Shown: in pieces, positions 52,911 through 61,178 of the stretch | Layout: each line of letters starts with the position of its first letter | Position numbering within the stretch: the first letter of the stretch is position 1 | NCBI GenBank assembly: GCA_028822065.1 | Contig: JAPKEL010000004.1 | Coordinates: forward strand, 37,575-101,574 | DNA length: 64,000 nucleotides | Direction of reading: 5' to 3' | Source: Woeseiaceae bacterium | GTDB lineage: Bacteria; Pseudomonadota; Gammaproteobacteria; Steroidobacterales; Woeseiaceae | The notes under the pieces: model-generated | What the model was told of the DNA's origin: nothing | Seen by the model: the letters and a program-made list of their open reading frames with translations, nothing else | Databases searched by the model: none | Program-made: the position numbers and the translations under genes

Positions 52911-53330
52911 TTAAGGTAATGGCTTATATGCGATTACTTTAATTTCTATTAAGATTAAAGGATGTGGCAATTGATGCACCGCGACCGTAGTTCTTGTCGG
53001 ACCATTGCCATCAAAGTAACCTGCATAGGCCTGATTGTAGCCTTTAAAATCGTTCATATTGACCAAAAAGCTCGTCAAATCCACAACGTCCGATAAACAC
53101 GCTCCCTCAGAAGACAATATATCGTCAATATTTTCAAGAACAGCTTTTGTTTGCTCACTTATATTAAGTTCCGTGTTGCCCATTTCATCGACTGTTGCAC
53201 CGCGAAAACTGCCATCAATATTTCTAGAAGAGACGCCTGAGACAAATAATAAGTCCCCCACTCTTTTGATATGCGGGTATTTACCTCTGGGCTTAGCCTT
53301 ATCCTTTAAAGTTGTCGATGTTGTCGCCAT
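52911..53330 (-). CDS. RidA-family protein, 2-aminomuconate-deaminase type
   Basis: A 139-residue member of the YjgF/YER057c/UK114 family. [20 protein letters not shown], the middle [15 protein letters not shown] and the end [14 protein letters not shown] (with the substrate-binding arginine) are those of 2-aminomuconate deaminases, not of generic RidA. They release ammonia from an enamine formed after ring cleavage. ATG 53330 is chosen over a TTG four codons upstream because GAG lies 7 bases before it. It follows the HpaB-family gene by 30 bases on the same strand, so the two likely act in one route. Confidence 0.82.
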   Translation of the reverse strand: MATTSTTLKDKAKPRGKYPHIKRVGDLLFVSGVSSRNIDGSFRGATVDEMGNTELNISEQTKAVLENIDDILSSEGACLSDVVDLTSFLVNMNDFKGYNQAYAGYFDGNGPTRTTVAVHQLPHPLILIEIKVIAYKPLP

Positions 53331-53360
53331 AGTTGTTCTCAATATATCTCTAAAAGTGAA

Positions 53361-54923
53361 TTATAACTTATCTATAATTGAAACATCACTGCCATCATGA
53401 TAATTATTATTTATCCAGCCGTTCTCGTCATAATCATTCATGCAAGCTTCAGCAAGTGCTTCCATCTCGCTTAAAGCACCTGTCCCCTTCACATTCATAA
53501 GCGCCGATATTCTAATTAACTCATGATTACCGGCGTAATTTCTCTCGTATAGCTCATGTCGGCCTCCAAATTCAGTGCCAATTGCATCCCACAATAACTT
53601 CATAATTTTTATTCGCTCAACATGACCCATTCCTTTTGATCCGCGAACATATTTTTCCAAATACTTATCAATATCCGGGTTTTTAAAATCACGGCTACTC
53701 GATGGCAAGTAAATGAGACCCGAGGCTACAATTTTCTCAATAATCGCTTTTATTTGTGGGTAAGCTTCAGTTGAGAAAATTCGATAAGCCGCGGCAGCTT
53801 TCGCGCTAGGAAGAACCGCATCACCTACCCATGGTTCAGGTGCTCCAGCCATCGCGTCAGTCAGAGACCAAAAAAGATTACGCCATCCAACAACCTCACC
53901 TAACAAAACTTGCACCCCTCGAAAAGATTCAGTTCCGGCTGCCTTTAAGGCCTTACTTAGTATTCCAGTGATAAAATCAAGTTTTACAGACATTCTGGTA
54001 GCACTTTGAAAAGTATACCCATTAACAAAACCAGAGCGAGGGTAAAATGCCTTAAGCATCTCTATGTCACGATGTACAAAAACATTCTCCCAGGGTATGA
54101 AAGCATTATCAAAAATAAAAATAGCATCGTTTTCATCAAAACGACTGGATAACGGATAATCAAAAGGAGAGCCAGTTGCAGCCGCGTTTAGTTCATAGGA
54201 TGGCCGGCAAATCAGCTTAATCCCTGGTGTACGCATGTCGGCAAGGAACATGATTGCCATTGAATCATCATTAATTTCAGCAGCCATATTCTGACCTAGA
54301 AAATTATAATGCGTCAAGGCAGATGAAGTCGCGACCACTTTGGCACCCGACACATAAATTCCAGCATCTGTTTCTTTATCAATGGATATATAAACGTCTT
54401 TAACATCATCCGCAATTTTATCTCGATCGATCGGTGGATTTACTAGCGCATGATTAATAAATGGCACTGCCTCTTGAGTGCGCTTATACCAATGCTTGGC
54501 ATTACCTGAAAATTTTCCGTAAAAATCAGAATTTGCGCCTAAGGTATTTGTAAAACTGGCTTTATAATCGGGCGTTCTTCCCATCCAGCCATAAGTCATC
54601 TTTGCCCATTCTGCCATTGCATCACGCTGCAAAAATAATTCCTTACTATTGCTGGCATATCTAAAAAAACGATGGGTATAGCCTTCCGATCCCGTATCCG
54701 TTTTACATGTCAAAATATCTTTAGTGCTGTCTGCATGTAAAGCATCGTAAAGCATCGCAATAGATTGCACTGAGTTTCTAAATGCAGGATGGGTTGTTAC
54801 ATCTTTAACACGTTCACCGTATATATATATCTCACGATCGTCTCTTAGCGATTCGATATACTCTTTACCATTAAACGGTCGATTCTTACCTTCCAATACT
54901 TTTTCAGGTGCGTCAAAACTCAA
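53361..54923 (-). CDS. 4-hydroxyphenylacetate 3-hydroxylase family flavin oxygenase (HpaB-like)
   Basis: A 520-residue protein matching the HpaB oxygenase length. It begins at a TTG preceded by AGGAG 8 bases upstream. Family features include the flavin- and substrate-binding regions around TYGWMGRTPDYKASF, VYISIDKETDAGIYVSGAKV and FRGVQVLLGEVVGWRNLFW. HpaB enzymes use reduced FAD to ortho-hydroxylate phenols; relatives include dehydratases. No flavin reductase (HpaC) gene is adjacent. With a 2-aminomuconate-deaminase-type RidA downstream and a divergent BKACE gene, it may start degradation of an amino- or N-heteroaromatic compound. Confidence 0.8.
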   Translation of the reverse strand: MSFDAPEKVLEGKNRPFNGKEYIESLRDDREIYIYGERVKDVTTHPAFRNSVQSIAMLYDALHADSTKDILTCKTDTGSEGYTHRFFRYASNSKELFLQRDAMAEWAKMTYGWMGRTPDYKASFTNTLGANSDFYGKFSGNAKHWYKRTQEAVPFINHALVNPPIDRDKIADDVKDVYISIDKETDAGIYVSGAKVVATSSALTHYNFLGQNMAAEINDDSMAIMFLADMRTPGIKLICRPSYELNAAATGSPFDYPLSSRFDENDAIFIFDNAFIPWENVFVHRDIEMLKAFYPRSGFVNGYTFQSATRMSVKLDFITGILSKALKAAGTESFRGVQVLLGEVVGWRNLFWSLTDAMAGAPEPWVGDAVLPSAKAAAAYRIFSTEAYPQIKAIIEKIVASGLIYLPSSSRDFKNPDIDKYLEKYVRGSKGMGHVERIKIMKLLWDAIGTEFGGRHELYERNYAGNHELIRISALMNVKGTGALSEMEALAEACMNDYDENGWINNNYHDGSDVSIIDKL

Positions 54924-54990
54924 GATACAATCTCCTAAATTACCTAATTGGGTGCATTTCTTTCTATATACTAGAATATATCAGCGTTGA

Positions 54991-55013
54991 TATTTGTAAG
55001 TTTCTAACAAATA
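54991..55013. promoter_or_regulatory. 23-bp near-perfect palindrome between divergent hpaB-like and BKACE genes
   Basis: TATTTGTAAG, TTT, CTAACAAATA: 10-base arms with a single mismatch and a 3-base centre. It lies about 68 bases from the TTG of the hpaB-like gene and about 66 from the BKACE ATG, almost exactly midway. It has the form of a dimeric repressor site able to control both directions. No regulator gene is next to it. Confidence 0.6.
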
Positions 55014-55078
55014 GCTTACTAATACAATTATAAACTAGCATGCTTAAAGTCCATTTTAATATTACGATAAGGTTAATT

Positions 55079-55972
55079 ATGCCATTAAATTTCTCAAAAG
55101 AAGTATTTATCACATGCGCAATAACTGGCTCAGGCCCTTCTCATAACAAATCCTCATTGGTACCCAGGAGCCCAAAAGAAATTGCTGAAAGTGCAATCTC
55201 TGCAGCAAAAGCAGGTGCCGCAATTGTTCATTGTCATGTAAGAGACCCGAAAACAGGGGAGCCCGCAAGATCGCCCGCACTATACAAAGAAGTAACCGAT
55301 AGAATTCGCGATTCAGAAACGGATGTAATTATTAACCTTACAGCTGGAATGGGTGGCGATGTTGTATTTGGCTCTACCGAATCACCCCTCCCCCTTGCCC
55401 CAACTACGGACTTAGTTGGCGCATCGGAACGTATGGAGCATGTAATAGAATGCCGTCCAGAAATCTGCACTTTAGATTGCGGTACCATGAATTTTGCTGA
55501 TGATGTTATGGCTAATACACCAAGTATCCTTAGGGCTATGGCTAAGATCGCCAAAGATTATGATATAAAAGTAGAAATTGAAGCTTTTGATACGGGTCAT
55601 TTATGGTTTGCAAAGGAATTAGTTGCTGAAGATCTTATCCAATCACCAGTCTTAATACAGTTATGCATGGGTATCCCCTGGGGAGCACCAGATGATCTGA
55701 ATACGTTGATGGCGATGGTAAACAATATTCCCAAAAATTGGATATTTTCAGCGTTTTCTATCGGTCAGCATCAAATGCCATATGTGGCAGCAACTATACT
55801 CGCTGGAGGTAATGTTAGGATAGGTTTGGAAGACAATATCTACCTAAAAAAAGGACACTTTGCGACAAACCCTCAACTTGTAGAAAAGGCTGTGTCTATC
55901 ATCAGCAACCTTGGTACACATATATTAAAGCCAGAAGATGTGCGTGAAAAACTTCATCTTAAAAAAATATAA
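55079..55972 (+). CDS. Beta-keto acid cleavage enzyme (BKACE, 3-keto-5-aminohexanoate cleavage family)
   Basis: A 297-residue zinc TIM-barrel enzyme. The metal ligands are H51 and H53 in IVHCHVRDP; ITCAITGSGPS opens the barrel, and ETDVIINLTAGMGG and SIGQHQMPYV are family blocks. BKACE enzymes use acetyl-CoA to split a beta-keto acid into acetoacetate plus a new CoA thioester. Substrates include keto-amino-hexanoate, dehydrocarnitine and others, so the true one is open. The ATG at 55079 with AAGG upstream is preferred to one 13 codons earlier. It is divergent from the HpaB-like gene across the palindrome. Confidence 0.85.
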   Translation: MPLNFSKEVFITCAITGSGPSHNKSSLVPRSPKEIAESAISAAKAGAAIVHCHVRDPKTGEPARSPALYKEVTDRIRDSETDVIINLTAGMGGDVVFGSTESPLPLAPTTDLVGASERMEHVIECRPEICTLDCGTMNFADDVMANTPSILRAMAKIAKDYDIKVEIEAFDTGHLWFAKELVAEDLIQSPVLIQLCMGIPWGAPDDLNTLMAMVNNIPKNWIFSAFSIGQHQMPYVAATILAGGNVRIGLEDNIYLKKGHFATNPQLVEKAVSIISNLGTHILKPEDVREKLHLKKI

Positions 55973-56205
55973 AAACATTGATCCTCCCATCGTTTAATTA
56001 TCAAAAACTAGACCTTCTGCACTTATAAAAAAACAGCACTCAAAATTACTAAGAACGAAAAAAATTCATTAGATGAGATTAATGGCCTTTATGCTACAAT
56101 GCACCGCAGAATTAATTAGGGCCTAAAATAATTAACTGGTTTGTGATAGTTTTCTAAATATTTAAAGAAATAACAAATCACTAAAAAACCCTAAAAATAT
56201 GACTT

Positions 56206-56298
<93 letters not shown>

Positions 56299-56424
56299 TT
56301 TATAAAATTCAGTAATTTTTTTTTAAATATAGCTCGATATCAAAACTAAAATAAAGTATTTAATTATTGTCTATATTCAATTAGAATGAGTCTTATTATC
56401 ATTCAAATAAGAGTGGAAAAAATT

Positions 56425-56670
56425 ATGACTTCAGAAAACCTTTTAACGAAAATACGCAATAATAAAGGCACTCTTCTTAGAACAGTTATATACACAATTG
56501 GGCATTTCTTTATTGCAGCTGTTTGCGTCATGTACTTCACTGGCGCCTCATTTGATGCTGCTATCACTGATGCCATCGTTGAGCCACTGATTAATGGTGT
56601 TTGGTACTTTTTGCTTGATAAATTTTGGGCAAGTAAAATAACAAATAACAAAGCAAATCTGGCAACTTAA
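56425..56670 (+). CDS. DUF2061 membrane protein
   Basis: An 81-residue protein with two membrane helices. RTVIYTIGHFFIAAVCVMYF and the following DAAITDAIVEPLINGVWYFL match the small DUF2061 family of unknown function. The ATG at 56425 is preferred because a purine-rich GTGGAAAA precedes it and the family N-terminus starts near here; an in-frame ATG lies 13 codons earlier. It ends 2 bases before the convergent SRAP gene. Confidence 0.72.
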   Translation: MTSENLLTKIRNNKGTLLRTVIYTIGHFFIAAVCVMYFTGASFDAAITDAIVEPLINGVWYFLLDKFWASKITNNKANLAT

Positions 56671-56672
56671 TA

Positions 56673-57254
56673 CTAACTCTTAGCCAATTCAGCCACACAA
56701 TTTATACTATTGTTAGTGGGGTTATTTACAAAATTACTGACAGGGTAATATTCAATCTCATTAGAAAGATCAGATTGAAACAGATCTCCCCCATTCAACC
56801 AATCGCGAGCTTGCTCGTACTTAAGTAAAACTGGCATTCTATGGTGCACTTTTTGTAAATGATTATTAGCTTCTTTAGTGATGAGCGCGCAGCCATTCTC
56901 ATTATTGTATTTTTTGTATATTCCTGCAAAAAGAAATACCTCATCTCTATTATGAAAAAAATAAGGCTGTTTTTTATTATCTTTTCGATGCCATTCATAC
57001 CATCCATCAGCGGGTATAACGCAACGCTTTGCCCCCTTAAAACTGGGCTTCTCGTGAAGGGTTTCTGATCTGGCATTAATCAAATTCATGGGTTTATTTA
57101 ACCAAGAGGGGCTAAACGACCATTTCATCATTTCGATTTTTTTACTTACAACAAGAATCTCTTGCCCGGGCACCAAATTATAGTTGGAGTCAATTTTTAC
57201 ACCATACTCATTTTGCACTCTCTTAGAGTCTCTAAGGGTAAATCTACCGCACAT
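56673..57254 (-). CDS. SOS-response-associated peptidase family protein (SRAP, YedK/HMCES-like)
   Basis: A 193-residue DNA-repair protein that protects abasic sites in single-stranded DNA by a thiazolidine crosslink through its second residue. M-C-G-R-F-T-L gives the catalytic Cys2 after methionine removal. NARSETL (Asn), VIPADGWYEW (Glu) and HHRMPV (His) supply the remaining active-site residues. The length is a little below the E. coli protein (about 220). No LexA-type box was recognised in the 100 bases upstream. Confidence 0.88.
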   Translation of the reverse strand: MCGRFTLRDSKRVQNEYGVKIDSNYNLVPGQEILVVSKKIEMMKWSFSPSWLNKPMNLINARSETLHEKPSFKGAKRCVIPADGWYEWHRKDNKKQPYFFHNRDEVFLFAGIYKKYNNENGCALITKEANNHLQKVHHRMPVLLKYEQARDWLNGGDLFQSDLSNEIEYYPVSNFVNNPTNNSINCVAELAKS

Positions 57255-57360
57255 AAAAAGCCTTGAAAATAAAAGTGAAAATCTAATTAATTATTATTTT
57301 ATGTAATTTCTTCTAAATTAAATCAAAAAATATAGCAACATCTTGTAATATTGGATGACT

Positions 57361-58227
57361 TTACTCAATCAAATCTCTATATGCAGCTGTCACCAAACCA
57401 ACTGCACCTCCAATACGTCGCCCACTGTCCCATTCGGCATTATATTCTTGCGTGACATTTCTAGACAAAACCCCCTCAAGCGTCAAATCATCGTTAATAA
57501 GATTCTGCACTCTATCTCTAATTACTTGCAACATCCTGGTAGCTTTAACAACTCTCTGAATATTTGTAACACCACCATGACCAGGAATAATTTTTGTATT
57601 TTGATCAGAAGCCTCAATCAATAATTCATAAGCAGCGATAGTTCCCAAGAAACTTCCACCATTATTTATATCAATATAAGGGTAACTTTCAGAGCGATAA
57701 ACATCGCCTGTATGAATAGTGTTCGCGGAAACAAATTTTATAAAAGAATCGTTGTTGGTATGTGCGTTCGGTACCTTAAAAACATGGACGGTTTCTTGAT
57801 TAACATGAAACGTGACATCTTGACTAAAAGTAACAAAAGGTGGAGTCTGACTATAGCCTGCTTTAGCCATCTGAGATCTTACATTTTCATGCCCAACAAT
57901 CATGGCGCCAAGTCGACCAAAATTCTCATTTCCACCGGTATGATCAGGATGCATATGAGTATTGATAATGTAGCGAATTGGCTGGCTTGAGATGGAGTTT
58001 ACAGCTTTAATTATTTTTTCAGTTAATGGTGCGTATTGATCGTCAATAAGCAAGATTCCATCTTCACCGTGAAGTAATCCAATATTACCCCCTCGTCCCG
58101 CTATATAAAGCACATTCCCAGAGACTGGATGAACAGTCATTTCGACGTTCTCAAAGTCTTGAGCATAATTTACACGAACACCAAACAAACTCAAAATAAA
58201 CAAAGACACCATTAATCTTTTAATCAT
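57361..58227 (-). CDS. Exported metallo-beta-lactamase-fold hydrolase
   Basis: A 288-residue MBL-fold protein with a signal peptide (IKRLMVSLFILSLFGVRVNYA). The ATG at 58227 is preceded by AGGAG and AGGA; a longer frame begins without a good site. The zinc motif is HMHPDHTGG, and later ligands are in HTGDVY and PGHGGV. It resembles periplasmic quinoprotein-relay-associated or beta-lactamase-like hydrolases. The substrate is unknown. It is divergent from the exported RidA gene across 76 bases. Confidence 0.82.
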   Translation of the reverse strand: MIKRLMVSLFILSLFGVRVNYAQDFENVEMTVHPVSGNVLYIAGRGGNIGLLHGEDGILLIDDQYAPLTEKIIKAVNSISSQPIRYIINTHMHPDHTGGNENFGRLGAMIVGHENVRSQMAKAGYSQTPPFVTFSQDVTFHVNQETVHVFKVPNAHTNNDSFIKFVSANTIHTGDVYRSESYPYIDINNGGSFLGTIAAYELLIEASDQNTKIIPGHGGVTNIQRVVKATRMLQVIRDRVQNLINDDLTLEGVLSRNVTQEYNAEWDSGRRIGGAVGLVTAAYRDLIE

Positions 58228-58243
58228 AAATCCTACTCCTCTT

Positions 58244-58273
58244 TTGAAAAAAAATTTTCTTTTTATGTACAAT
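58244..58273 (+). promoter_or_regulatory. Probable sigma-70 promoter of the exported RidA gene
   Basis: TTGAAA (58244-58249), an 18-base spacer and TACAAT (58268-58273). Transcription would start about 24 bases before the ATG at 58304, which has AAGGA 9 bases ahead. Confidence 0.45.
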
Positions 58274-58303
58274 AGTTATAAATAAAAACAAGGAATCATA
58301 CAA

Positions 58304-58747
58304 ATGAAAAAAATAATATTATTTGTTTTTGGGTTAATTATATCCGTTTCTAGCTTGAGCGATGAAGTCAGTTATTATATTTCGGAATCAACCACAATAA
58401 ATAACTACCCTTTTTCTGATGCAGTTACAGTCGGCGATGTTGTTTATCTTTCTGGGGTTGTAGGTGTAGGGGAATCTGGCTTAGTGGCTGGTGGTATTGT
58501 GCCTGAAGCTCACCAAGCGTTAAAAAATATACAAGCCACGCTAAAAAAACTCAACCTAAGTTTAGATCATGTATTTAAATGCTTAGTAATGATTGATGAT
58601 ATTGATAAATGGGGTCAATTTAATTCTGTATACATCCAATATTTTAAAAAGCCATACCCTGCGCGCAGTGCTTTTGGGGCAGATGGCTTAGCAGTGAACG
58701 CTAGCTTTGAAATGGAGTGCATCGCAAAAATACCCACCAATCACTAG
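58304..58747 (+). CDS. RidA-family protein with a signal peptide
   Basis: A 147-residue YjgF/RidA-fold protein. Residues 1-19 (MKKIILFVFGLIISVSSLS) form a signal peptide, unusual because RidA proteins normally work in the cytosol on enamine or imine intermediates. The fold marks are DAVTVGDVVYLSGVVG, AHQALKNIQATLKKLNLSLD and PYPARSAFGADGLAVN, where the conserved arginine is kept. An extracytoplasmic imine-hydrolysing role is possible. It is divergent from an exported MBL hydrolase and ends 7 bases before the convergent CrtI-like gene. Confidence 0.8.
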   Translation: MKKIILFVFGLIISVSSLSDEVSYYISESTTINNYPFSDAVTVGDVVYLSGVVGVGESGLVAGGIVPEAHQALKNIQATLKKLNLSLDHVFKCLVMIDDIDKWGQFNSVYIQYFKKPYPARSAFGADGLAVNASFEMECIAKIPTNH

Positions 58748-58754
58748 ATATTGC

Positions 58755-60281
58755 TTAATTGATCGCTTTTAATAATTGCTGGCTGCACATATAGCCCGGT
58801 GTTCCGGCAACGGAACCACAAGGATAGGTCCCGGCGCCACAGAGATAAACATTCTCTTTATCTCCAAAACGATAAAAATGATTCTCAGGGTCAGTAGAAA
58901 AATTCCGATCAAAGTAGGTTTGACCACCTGTAAGCATGGTGTGATCAATATTACCCCCAGGAAAATAAAACAGACTCTGCAAATCCCTTGGCGTCAACAA
59001 TCTAGTCCAGATGCAATCTTCTGGATTATTCACGTATTGCAATATTTTTTGCTTCGCCTCCTCTTCAATATGAGGCAATTCATCACCTTTCTCGCTCAAT
59101 GCAAAGTTCTTAAAAAATACGGCCAGACGATCAAATGATTCATTCACTTGCATTTGTCGTTGCGCCCCGCCTTCACAATAAATCTGCATATAACCAGGCA
59201 CGTAATGAAAATTAGGATCAGTTACTTTTAGTGTCGCATTTTCAAATTCATCGAGTGTTTCAACTCCAAATATAAACCTAAATGCCGCATCTGTGTCTGA
59301 TAAATCTGTGGCATCTTTCCATTGGATAGGATTTTTAAACATCATATTCAATTTTCCACTACTTCCAAGATACTTCTTATCTTCAGCATTTTTTATCTCA
59401 CAGTCATTTCCAACTAATTTATGAGCGGTTAGCGGATCTGTCCCAAGAATAAGATAGTCGAAATCTATATATTTTTCTTCATCATTAGATGTTAAAAGCA
59501 CTCTTCCTTTTTTAGAGTCCACTTCCATCACCTGGCTCGAGAGATGCGTTTTGACTCCTAATTCGCGATTAATACGTCCCAATGTCTCAGTTATTTTCCA
59601 TATACCGCCTTTTACATGCCCATAGTAACCACCAAACACAGAGCCTGAATCCATAACTGGGAGCGTAAAAGCAGAATAAGGATCTTTTAATGATACTGGG
59701 CCACTCTCAGATACAGTCATGGCCATATACATCTTTGATCTCTCACTGGTGAAATAATGATCCAACAAAGTCTTTGCGTCACCCGTAATCCACAAATTTG
59801 TTAAGGCTTTGCCTAATTTATTATTTGCAGCTTCCAGTGTCGGTGGGCAAGCCTCCCGATATCCCTGCTGAAGAAATTCAATTACCCTGCCTTCATCATA
59901 TCGGAATCCTTTCACATCTCCCTTTTCACCCCATTTGTTAGCCAATTCTTGATCCAAATCTTTTGGGTCTCTATGAATTTTGGTCACCATTGAATCATTT
60001 GGAAAATGAATTAACTTAGGATGTGTAGGAACAAATGTATCAAGATTATGGGCTAAACCGGTTTCTTCAAAGACAAAGTCTTGCATTAACCCTAAAACAG
60101 ATGCGCCAAGAGCGTATGATTCCGTGACATTGCCGTAACTCATTTCCTCTGAAACACAAGCACCACCAACGCGATAAGCGCGATCCACCATCGTGACATT
60201 ACATCCACTTTTTTGCAGGTAATTAGCTGCTACTAGCCCATTGATACCGGCGCCGACAATCAAAACATCGGGTTTTTGCAT
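58755..60281 (-). CDS. CrtI / PYROXD2-like FAD oxidoreductase
   Basis: A 508-residue flavoprotein of the phytoene-desaturase-related family. It opens with the dinucleotide fold VLIVGAGINGLVAANYL (residues 5-21) and closes with VYLCGAGTYPCGSVAGTPGY, the flavin-contact motif. No carotenoid genes (crtB, crtE) are present, so a carotenoid role is unlikely; PYROXD2-like members are of unknown function. It lies 30 bases after the TIM-barrel gene of the second GMC cluster on the same strand and may belong to that operon. Confidence 0.78.
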   Translation of the reverse strand: MQKPDVLIVGAGINGLVAANYLQKSGCNVTMVDRAYRVGGACVSEEMSYGNVTESYALGASVLGLMQDFVFEETGLAHNLDTFVPTHPKLIHFPNDSMVTKIHRDPKDLDQELANKWGEKGDVKGFRYDEGRVIEFLQQGYREACPPTLEAANNKLGKALTNLWITGDAKTLLDHYFTSERSKMYMAMTVSESGPVSLKDPYSAFTLPVMDSGSVFGGYYGHVKGGIWKITETLGRINRELGVKTHLSSQVMEVDSKKGRVLLTSNDEEKYIDFDYLILGTDPLTAHKLVGNDCEIKNAEDKKYLGSSGKLNMMFKNPIQWKDATDLSDTDAAFRFIFGVETLDEFENATLKVTDPNFHYVPGYMQIYCEGGAQRQMQVNESFDRLAVFFKNFALSEKGDELPHIEEEAKQKILQYVNNPEDCIWTRLLTPRDLQSLFYFPGGNIDHTMLTGGQTYFDRNFSTDPENHFYRFGDKENVYLCGAGTYPCGSVAGTPGYMCSQQLLKAIN

Positions 60282-60311
60282 AGTAAATCCCTTTAACTCT
60301 TTTTTACCTGA

Positions 60312-61178
60312 TTAATACTCTAATTTTAACATCGCATTAAAACAATTTGAAGCTGTAACCAAAGAATCAGGTGGGTCATCACGTTCTGCAAAAAAGTGCT
60401 CTAGACCTGCCATTTTATTAAGGGCGAAGATGGCTGAAAAATCTATTATCCCTGCCCCAACATCTGCCATCTTTGTTGAAGGAGCCATGTCCTTTATATG
60501 CCATAAGGGAAAACGACCCGGATGATTCTTGATATACTGAAGTGGATCTGCCTTCGCTTTGGTTATCCAATACATATCAAGTTCAAAAGCAACAATATCA
60601 GGATCGGTTCTTTTGAGAAGAAGATCCATAGGAATCTCTCCCTCAAGCTCTTGAAAATCAAAATCATGATTATGAAAGGCAAACTTCAAACCCACTGTTT
60701 TACATTTTTCACCAAATACATTGAATAAATCAGCGTGAGCACGATATTGATCTAAGGACACTCGTTCACTTGGATCCAGCCAGGCCATAACAATGTATTT
60801 ATGACCCACTTCTAGGGCAGTCTCAATAACTTGATCTGCATAGTCGCGAATCAATTGAATCTCTATGTGCGTTGATGGGGATGTAAGTAAATTTTCGGAT
60901 AAAATATTTTTTATTTCTTTTGGCCTGGATCCAAAATATCCAGCAAATTCGACTTCCTTGTATCCTATTTCAGCTATGCTTCGAAGAGTTCCTTCTACAT
61001 CTCGCTTCATTTGATCTCTAACTGTATACAACTGAATTCCAAAATTACCCAGTCCATGCTGGCTTAACCTGGCTGCATTCAATTCAACGGAGTGCAGGCA
61101 GAATGCCGCTGGAACCATTAGCATAGAGTTTTTTAGAAAGCTTCTCCGTGGCATAGAATAGACATCATTTGTATTCAT
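60312..61178 (-). CDS. Tat-exported sugar isomerase/epimerase-like TIM-barrel protein
   Basis: A 288-residue AP-endonuclease-2-like (xylose-isomerase-like) TIM barrel. The ATG at 61178 forms ATGA with the GMC stop; the leader MPRRSFLKNSMLMVPAAF is a Tat signal, starting 8 codons on. The barrel begins GNFGIQLYTVRDQMK; metal-ligand residues lie in FAFHNHDFDF, ELDMYWITKA and PLWHIKDMA. It would act in the periplasm, most likely on a keto-sugar formed by the coupled dehydrogenase. Confidence 0.82.
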   Translation of the reverse strand: MNTNDVYSMPRRSFLKNSMLMVPAAFCLHSVELNAARLSQHGLGNFGIQLYTVRDQMKRDVEGTLRSIAEIGYKEVEFAGYFGSRPKEIKNILSENLLTSPSTHIEIQLIRDYADQVIETALEVGHKYIVMAWLDPSERVSLDQYRAHADLFNVFGEKCKTVGLKFAFHNHDFDFQELEGEIPMDLLLKRTDPDIVAFELDMYWITKAKADPLQYIKNHPGRFPLWHIKDMAPSTKMADVGAGIIDFSAIFALNKMAGLEHFFAERDDPPDSLVTASNCFNAMLKLEY

